This document shows positions 7,575 to 15,733 of a DNA stretch of 62,411 nt, one piece after another (within the stretch, counting starts at the first letter, position 1; the number at the start of each line of letters is the position of its first letter). The translations under genes and the position numbers were made by a program. The notes below the pieces were generated by a model. The model was not told the DNA's origin. It did no database searches and was given only the letters and a program-made list of their open reading frames with translations. The DNA is from Actinophytocola sp. (GTDB lineage Bacteria > Actinomycetota > Actinomycetes > Mycobacteriales > Pseudonocardiaceae), in assembly GCF_009379765.1 (NCBI RefSeq), contig NZ_WHTD01000029.1, positions 1 to 62,411 of the forward strand, written 5' to 3'.

Positions 7575-10500
7575 ATGAGTGCTGTGTCCGTGGAGTCGAC
7601 CGAGTTGTTCGTCGGGACGGTTGGGGCTCCGCTTCACGTTGTTTGGGTGTCGTTCACCGGGGCCGGTTCGGCCCGGGTTCATGTCGAGGGCCAACGGGTT
7701 TCCACCCCCGAGCCCGTCGACGTGGCGGTGTCGGGGCAGGTCGTTGTCGAGGTCGGGGTCGACACCCGGGGCGCCGCTCCGGGCACCGCACTTCCCGCGC
7801 GGGCCGTCGTCACCTCTGGTACCGATCGCGTCGAGGTCGACTTCGAGCTCGTCGTGGCCGAGCCCGGCTGGACCATGCACATGGTCAGCCACTTCCACTA
7901 CGACCCCGTCTGGTGGAACACCCAGGCCGCCTACACGATCGCGTGGGACGAGCTCGACTTCCCCGGCTCGCACCGCGGCGCCCGCCAGCTCGCCGGCTTC
8001 GACCTGGTCCGCGCGCACCTCGACCTCGCGCTCGCCGAGCCGGCGTACCGCTTCGTGCTCGCCGAGGTCGACTACCTCAAGCCGTACTGGGACACCTACC
8101 CGCAGGACCGCGAGGTACTGCGCCGGCTCATGGCCGAGGGTCGCGTCGAGATTCTCGGCGGCGCCTACAACGAACCGAACACCAACCTCACCGACCCCGA
8201 GACCACCATCCGCAACTTCGTGCACGGCATGGGTTTCCAGCGGGACGTGCTCGGCGGCGACCCGGCGACCGCCTGGCAGCTCGACGCGTTCGGCCACGAC
8301 CCCGCGTTCCCCGGGTTCGCCGCGGCCGCCGGACTGACCTCCACCTCGTGGGCACGCGGCCCGTTCCACCAGTGGGGCCCGATGGAGCGCACGGCGGCCG
8401 GCCAGGGCGACCCGAGGCGCATGCAGTTCCCGAGCGAGTTCGAGTGGGTCTCGCCGTCCGGGCGCGGGCTGCTCACCTCGTACATGACCGACCACTACGG
8501 CTCCGGCTGGGCCATGGACTCCGCGCCCAGCGTCGAAGCCGCGTGCGACGCCGCGTACGCGTTGTTCCTCGCGCTGAAGCAGGTCGCCACCACGCGTGCG
8601 GTGCTGCTGCCGGTCGGTGGCGACTACACGCCGCCCAACAAGTGGGTCACCGACGTGCACCGCGACTTCGCCGCGCGGTATGTATGGCCGCGGTTCGTCT
8701 GCTCGCTACCACGCGACTTCTTCGCCGCGGTCCGGGCGGAGCTCGCCGAGTGTGGGGAGGAGCCCGCGCCGCAGACCCGGGACATGAACCCGATCTACAC
8801 CGGCAAGGACGTTTCCTACATCGACACCAAGCAGGCCCAGCGCGCCGCCGAGGTCGCGGTGCTGGAGGCCGAGCCGTTCGCGGTGTTCGCCACGCTGCTC
8901 GCCGGTTCGTCCTATCCGGACGCGGCGCTCGCGAAGGCGTGGGTGCAGCTCGCGTACGGCGCGCACCACGACGGGATCACCGGCTCCGAGTCCGACCAGG
9001 TGTACCTGGACCTGGTCACCAGCTGGCGGGACGCGCACGACCTCGCCGCGGATGTCCGCGACCAAGCACTTTCCGCGCTGTCCGGCCAGGTCTCGCCGCT
9101 GCCCGGGGCCGGGCTGCCGGTCGTGGTGTGGAACTCCCTGAGCCACAGCCGATCCGACCTGGTGACCGTGCGGCTCTCCGCGCCGCTCGCCGGCGTCACG
9201 GTCGTCGACGAGTCCGGGGCGGCGCTGCCGGCGCTCGTGGAGCACGACGGGCACTCGGTGACCTTCCGCGCCACCGGCGTGCCGCCACTGGGCTGGCGCG
9301 CCTACCGCGTCGAACCGTCCACAGCGGACGACCAGGGGTGGGTCCCGGTCGACGGCGTGGCCGCGTCGTCGGAACGCTACCGGGTCACGGTCGATCCGGC
9401 GCGTGGGGGTGGCGTGGCGAGCCTGCTGGAGCTCGCGTCCGGGCGAGAGCTGATCGCCGAGGGGCGGGTGGGCAACGAGCTCGCGGTGTACGAGGAGTAC
9501 GCGGACCATCCCACGTTCGGCGAGGGGCCTTGGCATCTGCTGCCGAAGGGTCCCGTCACGACGTCGGCGTCCGCGGCGGCCTCGGTTTCGGTCGCGCGCG
9601 GCCCGGTCGGGGAGCGGACCACGGTCACGGGCGCGGTCGGGTCGGTGGCGTACACGCAGGTGATCACGTTGTGGCACGGCGTGGACCGGGTCGACTGCAC
9701 CACGACGGTCGACGACTTCACCGGGTCCGACCAGCTGCTGCGGGTGCGCTGGCCGTGCCCGGTGCCGGGAGCGCTGCCGGTGTCCGAGGTCGGGAACGCC
9801 GTGGTGGGACGTGGTTTCGGGCTCGTCGACGTCGACTCGGCGCAGCACCCGTGGACGCTGGACAACCCGGCGCACACGTGGTTCGGACTCTCCTCGGCGG
9901 CGGCGCTGCGGCTGGCCGACGGGGCACTGCGGCCGATCGGTGTCGCGGAGATCATCGTGCCGTCGCCGGCCGATGCCTCGCCGCTGGCCAGGTCGCTCGC
10001 GGTGGCGCTGGCCCGGTCCGGGGTGACCGCGACGGTGTCGTCCGCCACCGGGCCGCGGTACGGCGACCTGGCCGTCGACTCGAACCTGCCGGACGTGCGG
10101 ATCACGTTGGGTGACGCGGAGACGAACGCGTTCACCGCATCGGTCTTCGACGGTTCCGAGACGGGCGTCTTCTGGGTGGCGCCGGACAAGCCACTGGCGG
10201 AGGTGTGGCAACCGAGTGCCGATCTGCGGGACGCCGGCGCGCTCGGCGTGCTGGTGGTGTCCGCCTCCCACGCCGACCTGCCCGCGCTGGTCGAGTCCAT
10301 TGTGGAGGATCTGGCCGACCACGTGGTCGAGGTCGGTTCCGGGGACCCGGGGCAGCCGCCCTTCGCGGGGGAGACGGTGGCGTTGCTGAACCGTGGGCTG
10401 CCGGGCTTCGCGGTGGACTCGGAGGGAACGCTGCATGCGTCCTTGCTCCGGTCGTGCACGGGCTGGCCGTCGGGGGTGTGGGTCGACCCGCCTCGGCGGA

Positions 10501-11744
10501 CCGTGCCGGACGGGTCGAACTTCCAGCTGCAGCACTGGACCCACGAGTTCCGGTACGCGCTGGCCTCGGGTTCCGGCGACTGGCGTTCGGCCGGGATCGC
10601 CGAGGTGAGCGCCGAGTTCAGCCGGCCGCTGCATGCCGTGATCCCCGCGTCGTCGGGTTCGTTGCCTTCCTCCGGCTCGCTGCTGCGGGTCGAGCCGGCC
10701 GACCGGGTGCGGCTGGCGGCGGTGAAGGCGGCCGGGAACCCGCTGGTCCGCGGTTCGGCCGTGGCGCCGTCGCCGCATGCGCGGGTGGCGTTGCGGGTCG
10801 TGGCCCACACCGGCGAGCCGGTGGCCGCGCGGATCGGCTCGGACGTGATCGAGTTGACCGACCTGGCGGTGGCGAACCTGCTGGAGGAGGCCACATCTCC
10901 CATGTCCGGTGACGTGGTGGAGGTCGACGGCTGTGACGCGGTGACCGTGCTGGCCACCCCCGTCCTCGCCGCTCACTCCACTGTGGACGGTACATCGATC
11001 GGCGCAGAGGCGGAGCCCGCGCAGCCGCTGTACGCGAAGTACTGGCTGCACAACCGCGGCCCGGCACCGCTGGGTGGCCTGCCGCTGGCGGTGCACCTGG
11101 CGCCGACGCTCGCCGATGTCGAGCCCGGCGGGTCGGCGACGCTGCGGCTGACCGTGGCCTCCGACTGCACGGACGCGGACCTGCCCGGCATCGTTCGCCT
11201 GGTGCTGCCGGCCGGCTGGCGGGCCGACGCGGACGAGGTGCCGTTCGGTCTGCGGCCGGGTGGCCACCTGTCCGCCGACGTGACGGTGACCGCGCCCGAA
11301 GACGCCGTCACCGGGCGGTATCCGGTGCGGGCGCGGCTCTCGCCGGCCGGTTCGCTGCCGCCGAGCTGGCGGCAGGAGGTGGAGGACGTGGCGATTCTGA
11401 CGGTCGGCCCGCCGCCGGGGGATCGGTTGATCCGGCTGGCCGCGGATCCGTCACCGGTTCGCGTGCGGACGGGTTCGCGCGCGCGGCTGGCGGTGCGGGT
11501 GGCGTCGTCGGCTTCCGCGCCGCTCGCGCTGGAGGCGGCGCTGGTGAGCCCGTGGGGTACGTGGGAGCTGGCCGGGCCGCGGGCGGTCGGCGCCGAGGTC
11601 CCCGCGAACGGCGAGGTGGAGCTCGGGTTCGATGTCGCCGCGCCGCCCTGGGCACCGCCCGGGAAGTGGTGGGCCCTGGTCCGGGTGGCCGGGGCGGGGC
11701 GCGTGCTCTACTCGCCCGCGGTTCCGCTGGAAGTGCTGCCATGA
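7575..11744 (+). CDS. Glycoside hydrolase family 38 alpha-mannosidase with C-terminal NEW3-like domains
   Basis: A 1,389-residue cytoplasmic enzyme; no signal peptide is seen. The GH38 catalytic domain starts near residue 100 with MVSHFHYDPVWWNTQ (zinc-binding His and Asp), and WQLDAFGHDPAFPGF near 235 holds the catalytic nucleophile Asp. Further metal-site and central-domain features follow (AYGAHHDGITGSESDQVY near 470). The C-terminal third (about 1,150-1,389) has two beta-sandwich segments resembling NEW3/CARDB modules. It is longer than typical GH38 proteins (800-1,050). ATG 7575 is the best start; earlier codons give no homology. The next gene starts inside its stop codon (ATGA), so mannosidase, isomerase and sugar kinase form one operon, presumably for handling mannose-containing glycans. 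Confidence 0.9.
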   Translation: MSAVSVESTELFVGTVGAPLHVVWVSFTGAGSARVHVEGQRVSTPEPVDVAVSGQVVVEVGVDTRGAAPGTALPARAVVTSGTDRVEVDFELVVAEPGWTMHMVSHFHYDPVWWNTQAAYTIAWDELDFPGSHRGARQLAGFDLVRAHLDLALAEPAYRFVLAEVDYLKPYWDTYPQDREVLRRLMAEGRVEILGGAYNEPNTNLTDPETTIRNFVHGMGFQRDVLGGDPATAWQLDAFGHDPAFPGFAAAAGLTSTSWARGPFHQWGPMERTAAGQGDPRRMQFPSEFEWVSPSGRGLLTSYMTDHYGSGWAMDSAPSVEAACDAAYALFLALKQVATTRAVLLPVGGDYTPPNKWVTDVHRDFAARYVWPRFVCSLPRDFFAAVRAELAECGEEPAPQTRDMNPIYTGKDVSYIDTKQAQRAAEVAVLEAEPFAVFATLLAGSSYPDAALAKAWVQLAYGAHHDGITGSESDQVYLDLVTSWRDAHDLAADVRDQALSALSGQVSPLPGAGLPVVVWNSLSHSRSDLVTVRLSAPLAGVTVVDESGAALPALVEHDGHSVTFRATGVPPLGWRAYRVEPSTADDQGWVPVDGVAASSERYRVTVDPARGGGVASLLELASGRELIAEGRVGNELAVYEEYADHPTFGEGPWHLLPKGPVTTSASAAASVSVARGPVGERTTVTGAVGSVAYTQVITLWHGVDRVDCTTTVDDFTGSDQLLRVRWPCPVPGALPVSEVGNAVVGRGFGLVDVDSAQHPWTLDNPAHTWFGLSSAAALRLADGALRPIGVAEIIVPSPADASPLARSLAVALARSGVTATVSSATGPRYGDLAVDSNLPDVRITLGDAETNAFTASVFDGSETGVFWVAPDKPLAEVWQPSADLRDAGALGVLVVSASHADLPALVESIVEDLADHVVEVGSGDPGQPPFAGETVALLNRGLPGFAVDSEGTLHASLLRSCTGWPSGVWVDPPRRTVPDGSNFQLQHWTHEFRYALASGSGDWRSAGIAEVSAEFSRPLHAVIPASSGSLPSSGSLLRVEPADRVRLAAVKAAGNPLVRGSAVAPSPHARVALRVVAHTGEPVAARIGSDVIELTDLAVANLLEEATSPMSGDVVEVDGCDAVTVLATPVLAAHSTVDGTSIGAEAEPAQPLYAKYWLHNRGPAPLGGLPLAVHLAPTLADVEPGGSATLRLTVASDCTDADLPGIVRLVLPAGWRADADEVPFGLRPGGHLSADVTVTAPEDAVTGRYPVRARLSPAGSLPPSWRQEVEDVAILTVGPPPGDRLIRLAADPSPVRVRTGSRARLAVRVASSASAPLALEAALVSPWGTWELAGPRAVGAEVPANGEVELGFDVAAPPWAPPGKWWALVRVAGAGRVLYSPAVPLEVLP

Positions 11745-12544
11745 GCTCCGCCGCCCCCGGCGCGTCGGCGGTGGCGTGGGTGTCCGGCGACCCCGTCGAC
11801 GTGTCCGACGTGGACGAACGGGAGGCGTCGCTGCGGGCCAGGCCGGTGGCGGCGACGTTGCCGCGGCCGGGGACCGGTGAGGGGCGGCAGCTGCGGCGGT
11901 GGCTCGTGCAGGTGCTCGTCGCCGAGCGGTTGGTGGCGGCGGAGGCTCTCGCGCGGGGGTTGACCGCGGCCGATGCGCCCGACCTGCTCGAGCTCGCGCC
12001 GGATCGGGCGGCGATGCTCGGGTTGGGGAGTGTCGCGGCCGACCTGCTGGCCCGGAACGCGCCGGCGCGGGCGGTGTTCGTGGCGGTCACCGCGGAGGTC
12101 GTCGTCGCGCGGGAGCGGGTTCGGCAGTACTACCTCACCAATCCGGAGGGGTTTCGGGTTCCCGAGCTTCGGGTCGTCCGGCACGCGATCGCCGAGTCGC
12201 CGGCGCCGGTCGACCCGGCTGGCCGTCCACTTCGGACGTTGCGGCGCGGTGAGCTCGCCGGGCGGGTCGAGGAGGCGGTGTTCGACGCGGCGGAGGGTGC
12301 GGTGGTCGGTCCGGTGCGGGACTCGCTCGGGTGGCACACGGTGCGGGTCGTCGAGGTTCGGCCGGGTCGGGTGCGGTCGGTGGACGAGGCGCGGGACGAG
12401 ATCACCGCGCGGCTGCGGTCGGCGGCGCGGCGGCGGGCGTTCACCGCCTGGTTGGACCGGCACGCCGCGGACGAGGTCCGGCTGGCGCCCGGGTTCGAGC
12501 ATCCCGGCGATCCCGGGCAGCCCGACAACACCCACCGGCACTGA
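11741..12544 (+). CDS. PpiC/parvulin-like peptidyl-prolyl isomerase domain protein
   Basis: A 267-residue protein starting at ATG 11741, overlapping the mannosidase stop. The central-to-C-terminal part resembles a parvulin domain: PELRVVRHAIAES, GELAGRVEEAVFDAAEGAVV, then GWHTVRVVEVRPGRV. The N-terminal 120 residues are helical and SurA-like. There is no signal peptide, which is unusual because most parvulin chaperones are exported. Coupling to the large mannosidase upstream and the ROK kinase downstream suggests a folding helper or a repurposed domain, but this is inference. Confidence 0.65.
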   Translation: MSSAAPGASAVAWVSGDPVDVSDVDEREASLRARPVAATLPRPGTGEGRQLRRWLVQVLVAERLVAAEALARGLTAADAPDLLELAPDRAAMLGLGSVAADLLARNAPARAVFVAVTAEVVVARERVRQYYLTNPEGFRVPELRVVRHAIAESPAPVDPAGRPLRTLRRGELAGRVEEAVFDAAEGAVVGPVRDSLGWHTVRVVEVRPGRVRSVDEARDEITARLRSAARRRAFTAWLDRHAADEVRLAPGFEHPGDPGQPDNTHRH

Positions 12545-13440
12545 TGTCCGGGCTCGTGCTCGCGGTGGACATCGGTGGCACCAAGATCGCCGCCGGCCTG
12601 GTCGACCGCACCGGGCGGCTGGTGCGGCACGCGACCCGGCCGACCGCGGCACCGGTGTTCGACGCGGTCCACGCCGCGATCGACGCCGTTCGACCCGGGT
12701 CCGTGCTGGCGGTGGGGCTCAGCAGCGCGGGTCCGGTGGACGGCCCGGCCGGCACGGTGAGCCCGATCAACATCCCGACGTGGCGCGGTTTTCCGCTGCG
12801 GTCACGGCTCGCCGAGGTGCTGCCGGGCGTGCCGATCGCGCTGGCGGGGGACGGGCTGTGCATGGCGGCCGGCGAGCACTGGCTCGGTGCTGGGCAGGGC
12901 AGCGACTCGATGCTGGGCATGGTCGTCTCCACGGGCGTGGGCGGCGGTCTGGTGCTGGACGGGCGACCGTTCGGTGGCCGGACCGGCAACGCGGCGCACG
13001 TCGGCCACGTGGTCGCGGAGCCGGCCGGCGGCGACCCGTGCACCTGTGGCGGCCGGGGCTGCGTGGAGACCGTGGCGAGCGGCCCGAACCTGGTCCGCTG
13101 GGCCCGGCGCCAAGGCTGGACCAGCGACCGGTCGGCGTCGGCGGCCGAACTCGCCGCCGCCGCGTCGGGCGGGGATGCGATCGCGCTCGCCGCGTTCCGC
13201 CGGGGTGGGCGGGCCGTGGGGATGGCCGTCGTGGCGACCGCGACGGTGTGCGATCTCGACCTCGTGGTGATCGGTGGTGGGGTGGCGCAGGCGGGCGAGG
13301 TGCTGTTCGGGCCGGTGCGGGAGACCGTCGCCGAGCACGCGGGGCTGTCCTATCTCGCGGACCTTCGGGTGGAACCCGCGAAGCTCGGCACGCGGGCCGG
13401 GCTCTTCGGCGCCGCGGCACTGGCGTTCCGGACCCTCTGA
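12544..13440 (+). CDS. ROK family sugar kinase (glucokinase-like)
   Basis: A 298-residue ROK protein. The phosphate-binding motif AVDIGGTKIAAGLVD is at residues 5-20, the sugar-binding GNAAHVGHV segment near 155, and the zinc motif CTCGGRGCVET near 170. The N-terminal DNA-binding domain found in ROK repressors is absent, so it should be a kinase. It probably phosphorylates a hexose such as mannose, glucose or N-acetylmannosamine. ATG 12544 overlaps the previous stop by one base (TGATG). It ends the mannosidase operon and would act on the sugar released by that enzyme. Confidence 0.9.
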   Translation: MSGLVLAVDIGGTKIAAGLVDRTGRLVRHATRPTAAPVFDAVHAAIDAVRPGSVLAVGLSSAGPVDGPAGTVSPINIPTWRGFPLRSRLAEVLPGVPIALAGDGLCMAAGEHWLGAGQGSDSMLGMVVSTGVGGGLVLDGRPFGGRTGNAAHVGHVVAEPAGGDPCTCGGRGCVETVASGPNLVRWARRQGWTSDRSASAAELAAAASGGDAIALAAFRRGGRAVGMAVVATATVCDLDLVVIGGGVAQAGEVLFGPVRETVAEHAGLSYLADLRVEPAKLGTRAGLFGAAALAFRTL

Positions 13441-13447
13441 GACATAT

Positions 13448-13464
13448 GCTTGTCTCAGTCAAGC
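13448..13464. promoter_or_regulatory. Inverted repeat upstream of the MarR-GNAT gene
   Basis: GCTTG-N7-CAAGC lies 31 bases before ATG 13495. MarR proteins bind short dyads in their own promoters, so this is a candidate autoregulatory operator. It starts only eight bases after the ROK stop. Confidence 0.4.
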
Positions 13465-13494
13465 AATTGTTTCACGGGAAACGAGGCGCTACCC

Positions 13495-14421
13495 ATGTCA
13501 ACTGAGGTGCCGGTCGAGCGCATATCGAGCGTTCGGGCGTTCAACCGCAGCTACACGAAGTTCCTCGGCGCGCTCGATGATCACTTGCTGAGCACGCCTT
13601 ATTCGTTGACAGAAGCAAGAGTTTTGTTCGAGCTGGGGCAGCGCGAGGAGACCGAGGTCGCGGAGCTGCGGCGGGTCATCGGGCTGGACGCCGGGTACCT
13701 GAGCCGCCTGCTCGGGCGGTTCGAGGAGAGCGGGCTGGTCCGCCGCGAACGGTCGGCCTCGGACGCGCGGCGTCAGGTGATCCGGCTGACGAACAAGGGC
13801 CGGGACGCTTTCCGGGTGCTGGACACGAAGTCGATCGCGCAGATCCGGGCGCTGCTCGGTGACCTCAGCCACGACGAGCAGCAACGCCTGGTCGACGCGA
13901 TGGACATGATCCGCAGGCGGCTGGCGAGCTCCGAGGCCCGGCCGGAGGTGCGGCTGCGCCCGCCCGCGGCCGGTGACCACGGCTGGGTGATCGAGCGCAA
14001 CGGCGCGCTGTACGCGCAGGAGCACGGGTGGGACTCCTCCTACGAGGCGCTGGTCGCGCGGATCGTCGCGGGCTACCTGGACAAGCACGACCCGGAGCGG
14101 GAGTCGGCGTGGGTGGCGGAGCTGCACGGCGAGCGGGCCGGCGCGGTCCTCTGCGTGCGCAAGGACGACACGACCGCCAAGTTGCGGCTGCTGCACGTCG
14201 AGCCGACCGCCCGAGGCGCGGGCGTCGGCACCGTGCTGGTCGACGAGTGCATCCGGTTCGCGCGCGAGGCCGGCTACACGTCGATGGAGCTGTGGACGGT
14301 GTCCGTGCTGGAGCCGGCGCGGCGGATCTACCAGCGGGCGGGGTTCGAGCTGGTCGAGGAGGACACGTCGGTGCGGTTCGGGCACCGGCTGACCGGCCAG
14401 ACGTGGCGGCTCGCGCTCTAG
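13495..14421 (+). CDS. MarR-type regulator fused to a GNAT acetyltransferase
   Basis: A 308-residue two-domain protein. Residues 1-145 are a MarR winged helix (LTEARVLFELGQREETEVAE, AGYLSRLLGRFEESGLVRRE, and the wing SDARRQVIRLT). Residues 150-308 are a GNAT domain with the acetyl-CoA site PTARGAGVGTVLVDECIRFA and the C-terminal RAGFELVEE. ATG 13495 has GAGG nine bases upstream. This fusion is known in actinobacteria and proteobacteria, but targets are rarely defined. The gene is convergent with the AhpD-like gene; their stop codons overlap by four bases. Confidence 0.92.
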   Translation: MSTEVPVERISSVRAFNRSYTKFLGALDDHLLSTPYSLTEARVLFELGQREETEVAELRRVIGLDAGYLSRLLGRFEESGLVRRERSASDARRQVIRLTNKGRDAFRVLDTKSIAQIRALLGDLSHDEQQRLVDAMDMIRRRLASSEARPEVRLRPPAAGDHGWVIERNGALYAQEHGWDSSYEALVARIVAGYLDKHDPERESAWVAELHGERAGAVLCVRKDDTTAKLRLLHVEPTARGAGVGTVLVDECIRFAREAGYTSMELWTVSVLEPARRIYQRAGFELVEEDTSVRFGHRLTGQTWRLAL

Positions 14422-15002
14422 TTCTGGTCCCGGGGTAGCCGGCCCATCAGGTAGAACTCGTCGTTGGGCCGCAGCGCGGTGAGGTGCGCGATCCGGTTGG
14501 AAAGCGCGAAGAGCGCGGTGACGGCGCCGATGTCCCAGATCTCGTCCTCGGTGAGCCCGGCGTCGCGAGCGGCGTCGAGGTCGACACGGCTGAAGGTGAC
14601 GGGATCGACGGCGAGCGCCAGCGCCAGGTCGACGACGGCCCGCTGCCGCTCGGTGAGCTCGACGGTCCACGGGTTGGCCGCGACGCGATCGGCGATCCGC
14701 GGGTCCTTGGCACGGATGCGAAGAATGGCCCCGTGCGCGACGACGCAGTAGGTGCAGCTGTTGGCCCCGGAGGTGGCGACGACGACCAGCTCGCGCTCGG
14801 CCTTGCTGAGCCCGGAGTCACGCTCCATGACCGCGTCGTGGTAGTCGAGGAACGCACGCAGCTCGGCGGGCCGGTGCCCGAGAGCGCGGAAGACGTTGGG
14901 CACGAACCCGGACTTCTCGGCGATCTGACCGACTCGCACCCGAAGATCATCGGGAAGGCCGTCGACATCGACGACCGGGAACCTGCTCACATCCTCAGCC
15001 AC
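14418..15002 (-). CDS. AhpD-like/carboxymuconolactone-decarboxylase-fold peroxidase-related protein
   Basis: A protein of about 194 residues. It contains the AhpD active-site arrangement, a Glu followed by SGANSCTYCVVAHG (CxxC-x3-H), and the later helix pair of the carboxymuconolactone decarboxylase fold. NVFRALGHRPAELRAFLDYH is the usual uncharacterised-peroxidase-related lead. GTG 15002 is chosen; GTG 15011 or 14990 are equally in frame and none has a strong ribosome-binding site. It probably acts in peroxide or organic hydroperoxide detoxification with a thiol partner, which is not in this window. Confidence 0.8.
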   Translation of the reverse strand: MAEDVSRFPVVDVDGLPDDLRVRVGQIAEKSGFVPNVFRALGHRPAELRAFLDYHDAVMERDSGLSKAERELVVVATSGANSCTYCVVAHGAILRIRAKDPRIADRVAANPWTVELTERQRAVVDLALALAVDPVTFSRVDLDAARDAGLTEDEIWDIGAVTALFALSNRIAHLTALRPNDEFYLMGRLPRDQN

Positions 15003-15221
15003 GTCCCACACGCTACCCGTTGACCTGCAAGAACCTCGGGCTGTGTCCATGAACGTCGGCCGGGTTGGCGACACGCTGCTCACCGTGCGCGATGACTGAC
15101 CACTTGGCCCACCTCGACGCCGAACCGGCGGTTCCTCGAACGACAGCTCGACCGGTGCGTGAGCCATCGGGCCGAGTGAAGCCGACGCTCACGGTGCGTC
15201 ACGAGCGGGCATCCCCGTCAC

Positions 15222-15349
15222 TGTGGACAACGGGCTGACAGGTGGATGAACTGGGCATGTCCGACACGTTGCCAGGGCGTTGGCTACGGGTTCTGCCGGC
15301 AATCGGCTACCCCATGCTGTGCACAGCTTTGTCCACAGGTTGTGGACAA
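15222..15349. promoter_or_regulatory. Three DnaA-box-like 9-mers in a gene-free stretch
   Basis: The 360 bases from 15003 to 15362 have no convincing gene. They contain TGTGGACAA at 15222-15230, TTGTCCACA at 15329-15337, and TGTGGACAA at 15341-15349. The last two form an inverted pair with three bases between them. All equal the TTGTCCACA consensus for high-GC actinobacteria. A dyad CTGTGCACAG lies just before the pair. Whether DnaA binds here is untested; the site could titrate DnaA or regulate the neighbouring genes. Confidence 0.5.
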
Positions 15350-15362
15350 AGCTGGTGGACAG

Positions 15363-15596
15363 CTAACAGCCAGCACCCATCCGGTGATGCTCGGCCAGGT
15401 GATCGCCCACGATCAGCAGGCAGGCGATGCATCGCGGCCCCGCGTGCGATCGGGTGATCTTGTCGATCGGCACGCTGTGGCTGCAGGCCGCCTCGACGAA
15501 GCTCGCCGGTCGCTCGCCGGTGACGAAGGCGTGCACGCGTTCGTCGTAACGGGACAGCTGCCACGCCCACATCTCACACCTGTCGGTCTCGCACAT
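15363..15596 (-). CDS. Small cysteine/histidine-rich protein, possible zinc binder
   Basis: A 77-residue protein from ATG 15596, preceded by GGAGG at six bases. It carries a CSH pair (AACSHSVPIDKIT) and a GPRCIACLLIVGDHLAEHH segment, giving Cys/His sets of the zinc-ribbon kind, plus MCETDRCEMW at the N-terminus. No family name is known to me; similar small proteins occur in Pseudonocardiaceae. It lies downstream of the pckG terminator on the same strand, so it is probably transcribed on its own. Confidence 0.65.
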   Translation of the reverse strand: MCETDRCEMWAWQLSRYDERVHAFVTGERPASFVEAACSHSVPIDKITRSHAGPRCIACLLIVGDHLAEHHRMGAGC

Positions 15597-15672
15597 GCCC
15601 GACCTCCACGATCCCGGCGCTACTGTCTGTGCAGACGTAGCTATCACGGAGCCATGGTGCAACTTGCAGAAA

Positions 15673-15708
15673 ATCGGGGAGACCACTCTTCCGAGTGATC
15701 TCCCCGAT
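15673..15708 (-). terminator. Terminator downstream of pckG
   Basis: ATCGGGGAGA (15673-15682) pairs with TCTCCCCGAT (15699-15708), and CACTC/GAGTG extends the stem with one C-A mismatch around a TTCC loop. It sits 25 bases past the pckG stop. Confidence 0.75.
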
Positions 15709-15733
15709 CCGTGCGAGACCTCTGCGCGAGACC

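Noticed and set aside
7643..10114. 823-codon alternative frame inside the mannosidase gene
   Set aside because: Arg/Gly/Pro-rich composition typical of a shifted frame; GH38 motifs are in the other frame.
15242..15457. 71-codon plus-strand frame near the DnaA boxes
   Set aside because: No ribosome-binding site, mixed composition and overlap with a better-supported minus-strand gene.
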